Origin: CAYFSC01 sp964345695
GTDB lineage: Bacteria; Bacteroidota; Rhodothermia; Rhodothermales; Salinibacteraceae
Length of the DNA: 6,002 nucleotides
Assembly: GCA_964345695.1 (NCBI GenBank)
Contig: CAYFSC010000178.1
Coordinates: 1 to 6,002, forward strand
Direction: 5' to 3'
Shown here: positions 5,778-6,002 of the stretch, one piece after another
How the letters are laid out: the number at the start of each line of letters is the position of its first letter
How positions within the stretch are numbered: the first letter of the stretch is position 1
Position numbers and translations under genes: made by a program
Notes under the pieces: generated by a model
The model's input: the letters and a program-made list of their open reading frames with translations, nothing else
Database searches by the model: none
What the model was told of the DNA's origin: nothing

Positions 5778-6002
5778 GACCGCGACCGCCGGCACGACAG
5801 GAGCGCGTCGCTTTTTCGAATCCGCAGAAGCAGGCCAATCTGTAGAAGCGGCTCTTGACACGCTCACGAGTGATTGTGCCACCGAGAAAGAAAAATCGTT
5901 CAGCCAGAGGCCGCGGTTCTGCTCCTGCATATCTCACCGGCTTGGTTTTCTGAACATGCTTTCAGAACCTGTTTGGCGGACGGTCTGCGGCCACCCCAAG
6001 AG
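5734..6002. other. Non-coding right end with a small dyad
   Basis: This is about 270 nt with no credible reading frame, tRNA or complete promoter. From about 5860 to 5970 the base composition becomes visibly less GC-rich than the genes. At 5948-5967 TTCTGAA and TTCAGAA form an inverted repeat around CATGCT; flanking GG/CC can extend the stem if two T residues bulge. It could be an operator or hairpin for a gene beyond 6002, but nothing here identifies it. Confidence 0.35.

Noticed and set aside
5815..5823. TTCGAATCC, the typical tRNA T-loop core
   Set aside because: The flanking bases do not form the T stem, and no acceptor, D or anticodon arm can be found.
5556..5858. 100-codon plus-strand frame across the terminator
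   Set aside because: It reads straight through the stem, T tract and GTGGG repeats, so the repeats alone explain its Pro/Gly/Phe-rich product.
5855..5860. Perfect TTGACA, possible -35 box
   Set aside because: The sequence 16-18 nt downstream (GTGCCACC) has no resemblance to a -10 box, so a promoter is not supported.
5169..5937. Two overlapping 253-codon minus-strand frames at the right end
   Set aside because: Both run through the terminator and into the 3' end of the M20 gene. Their products are low-complexity and Arg/Pro-rich, and there is no start context.
1..6002. CRISPR array, insertion sequence, prophage, toxin-antitoxin or defence genes
   Set aside because: No repeat-spacer pattern, transposase motif, terminal inverted repeats or relevant protein motifs were seen; all five genes are metabolic.

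Overview
The window is a compact, GC-rich, gene-dense stretch of bacterial chromosome with five intact genes in two divergent groups. All are tied to acyl-CoA or fatty-acid chemistry. None of the five starts has a recognisable Shine-Dalgarno sequence. The proteins are acidic and very poor in lysine (by eye, 6 Lys in the 494-residue peptidase and 3 Lys in the 262-residue crotonase). Together these traits suggest the Bacteroidota/Rhodothermota side of the tree, possibly a Salinibacter-like halophile. That assignment is inference; no marker gene is present.

The leftward group runs from about 2918 down to 36. A PaaG-like crotonase (2918-2130) is followed after 42 nt by a short-chain dehydrogenase/reductase resembling DHRS4 (2087-1293). 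After a further 60 nt comes an acyl-CoA dehydrogenase of the ACAD10/ACAD11-like type (1232-36). A sigma-70-like promoter (TTGCCT, 17 nt, TATCTT) lies at 3016-2988 on the minus strand. Just past the dehydrogenase stop, at the window edge, is a short array of 7-nt repeats (GAAACnn).

The rightward group starts at 3106 with a crotonase carrying all three acidic residues of delta(3,5)-delta(2,4)-dienoyl-CoA isomerase. After 35 nt, including a 20-nt all-pyrimidine leader, comes a membrane-anchored M20 metallohydrolase (3966-5450). Along its whole length it resembles animal PM20D1, the N-fatty-acyl-amino-acid synthase/hydrolase. A strong intrinsic terminator lies at 5688-5718, and its 3' arm and T tract are repeated immediately downstream. 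The remaining sequence to 6002 shows no credible gene.

Taken together, this looks like an accessory fatty-acid degradation locus. Two isomerase-type crotonases would reposition double bonds, and a dehydrogenase and an SDR would act on an acyl-CoA or hydroxy/keto-acyl-CoA. A cell-envelope amidase could release (or make) N-acyl amino acids that feed this pathway. The two most interesting points are the pairing of the PM20D1-like enzyme with beta-oxidation isomerases, and the SDR plus ACAD10/11-like pair. The latter recalls the phospho-elimination route for 4-hydroxyacyl-CoAs and predicts a kinase gene just outside the left edge.
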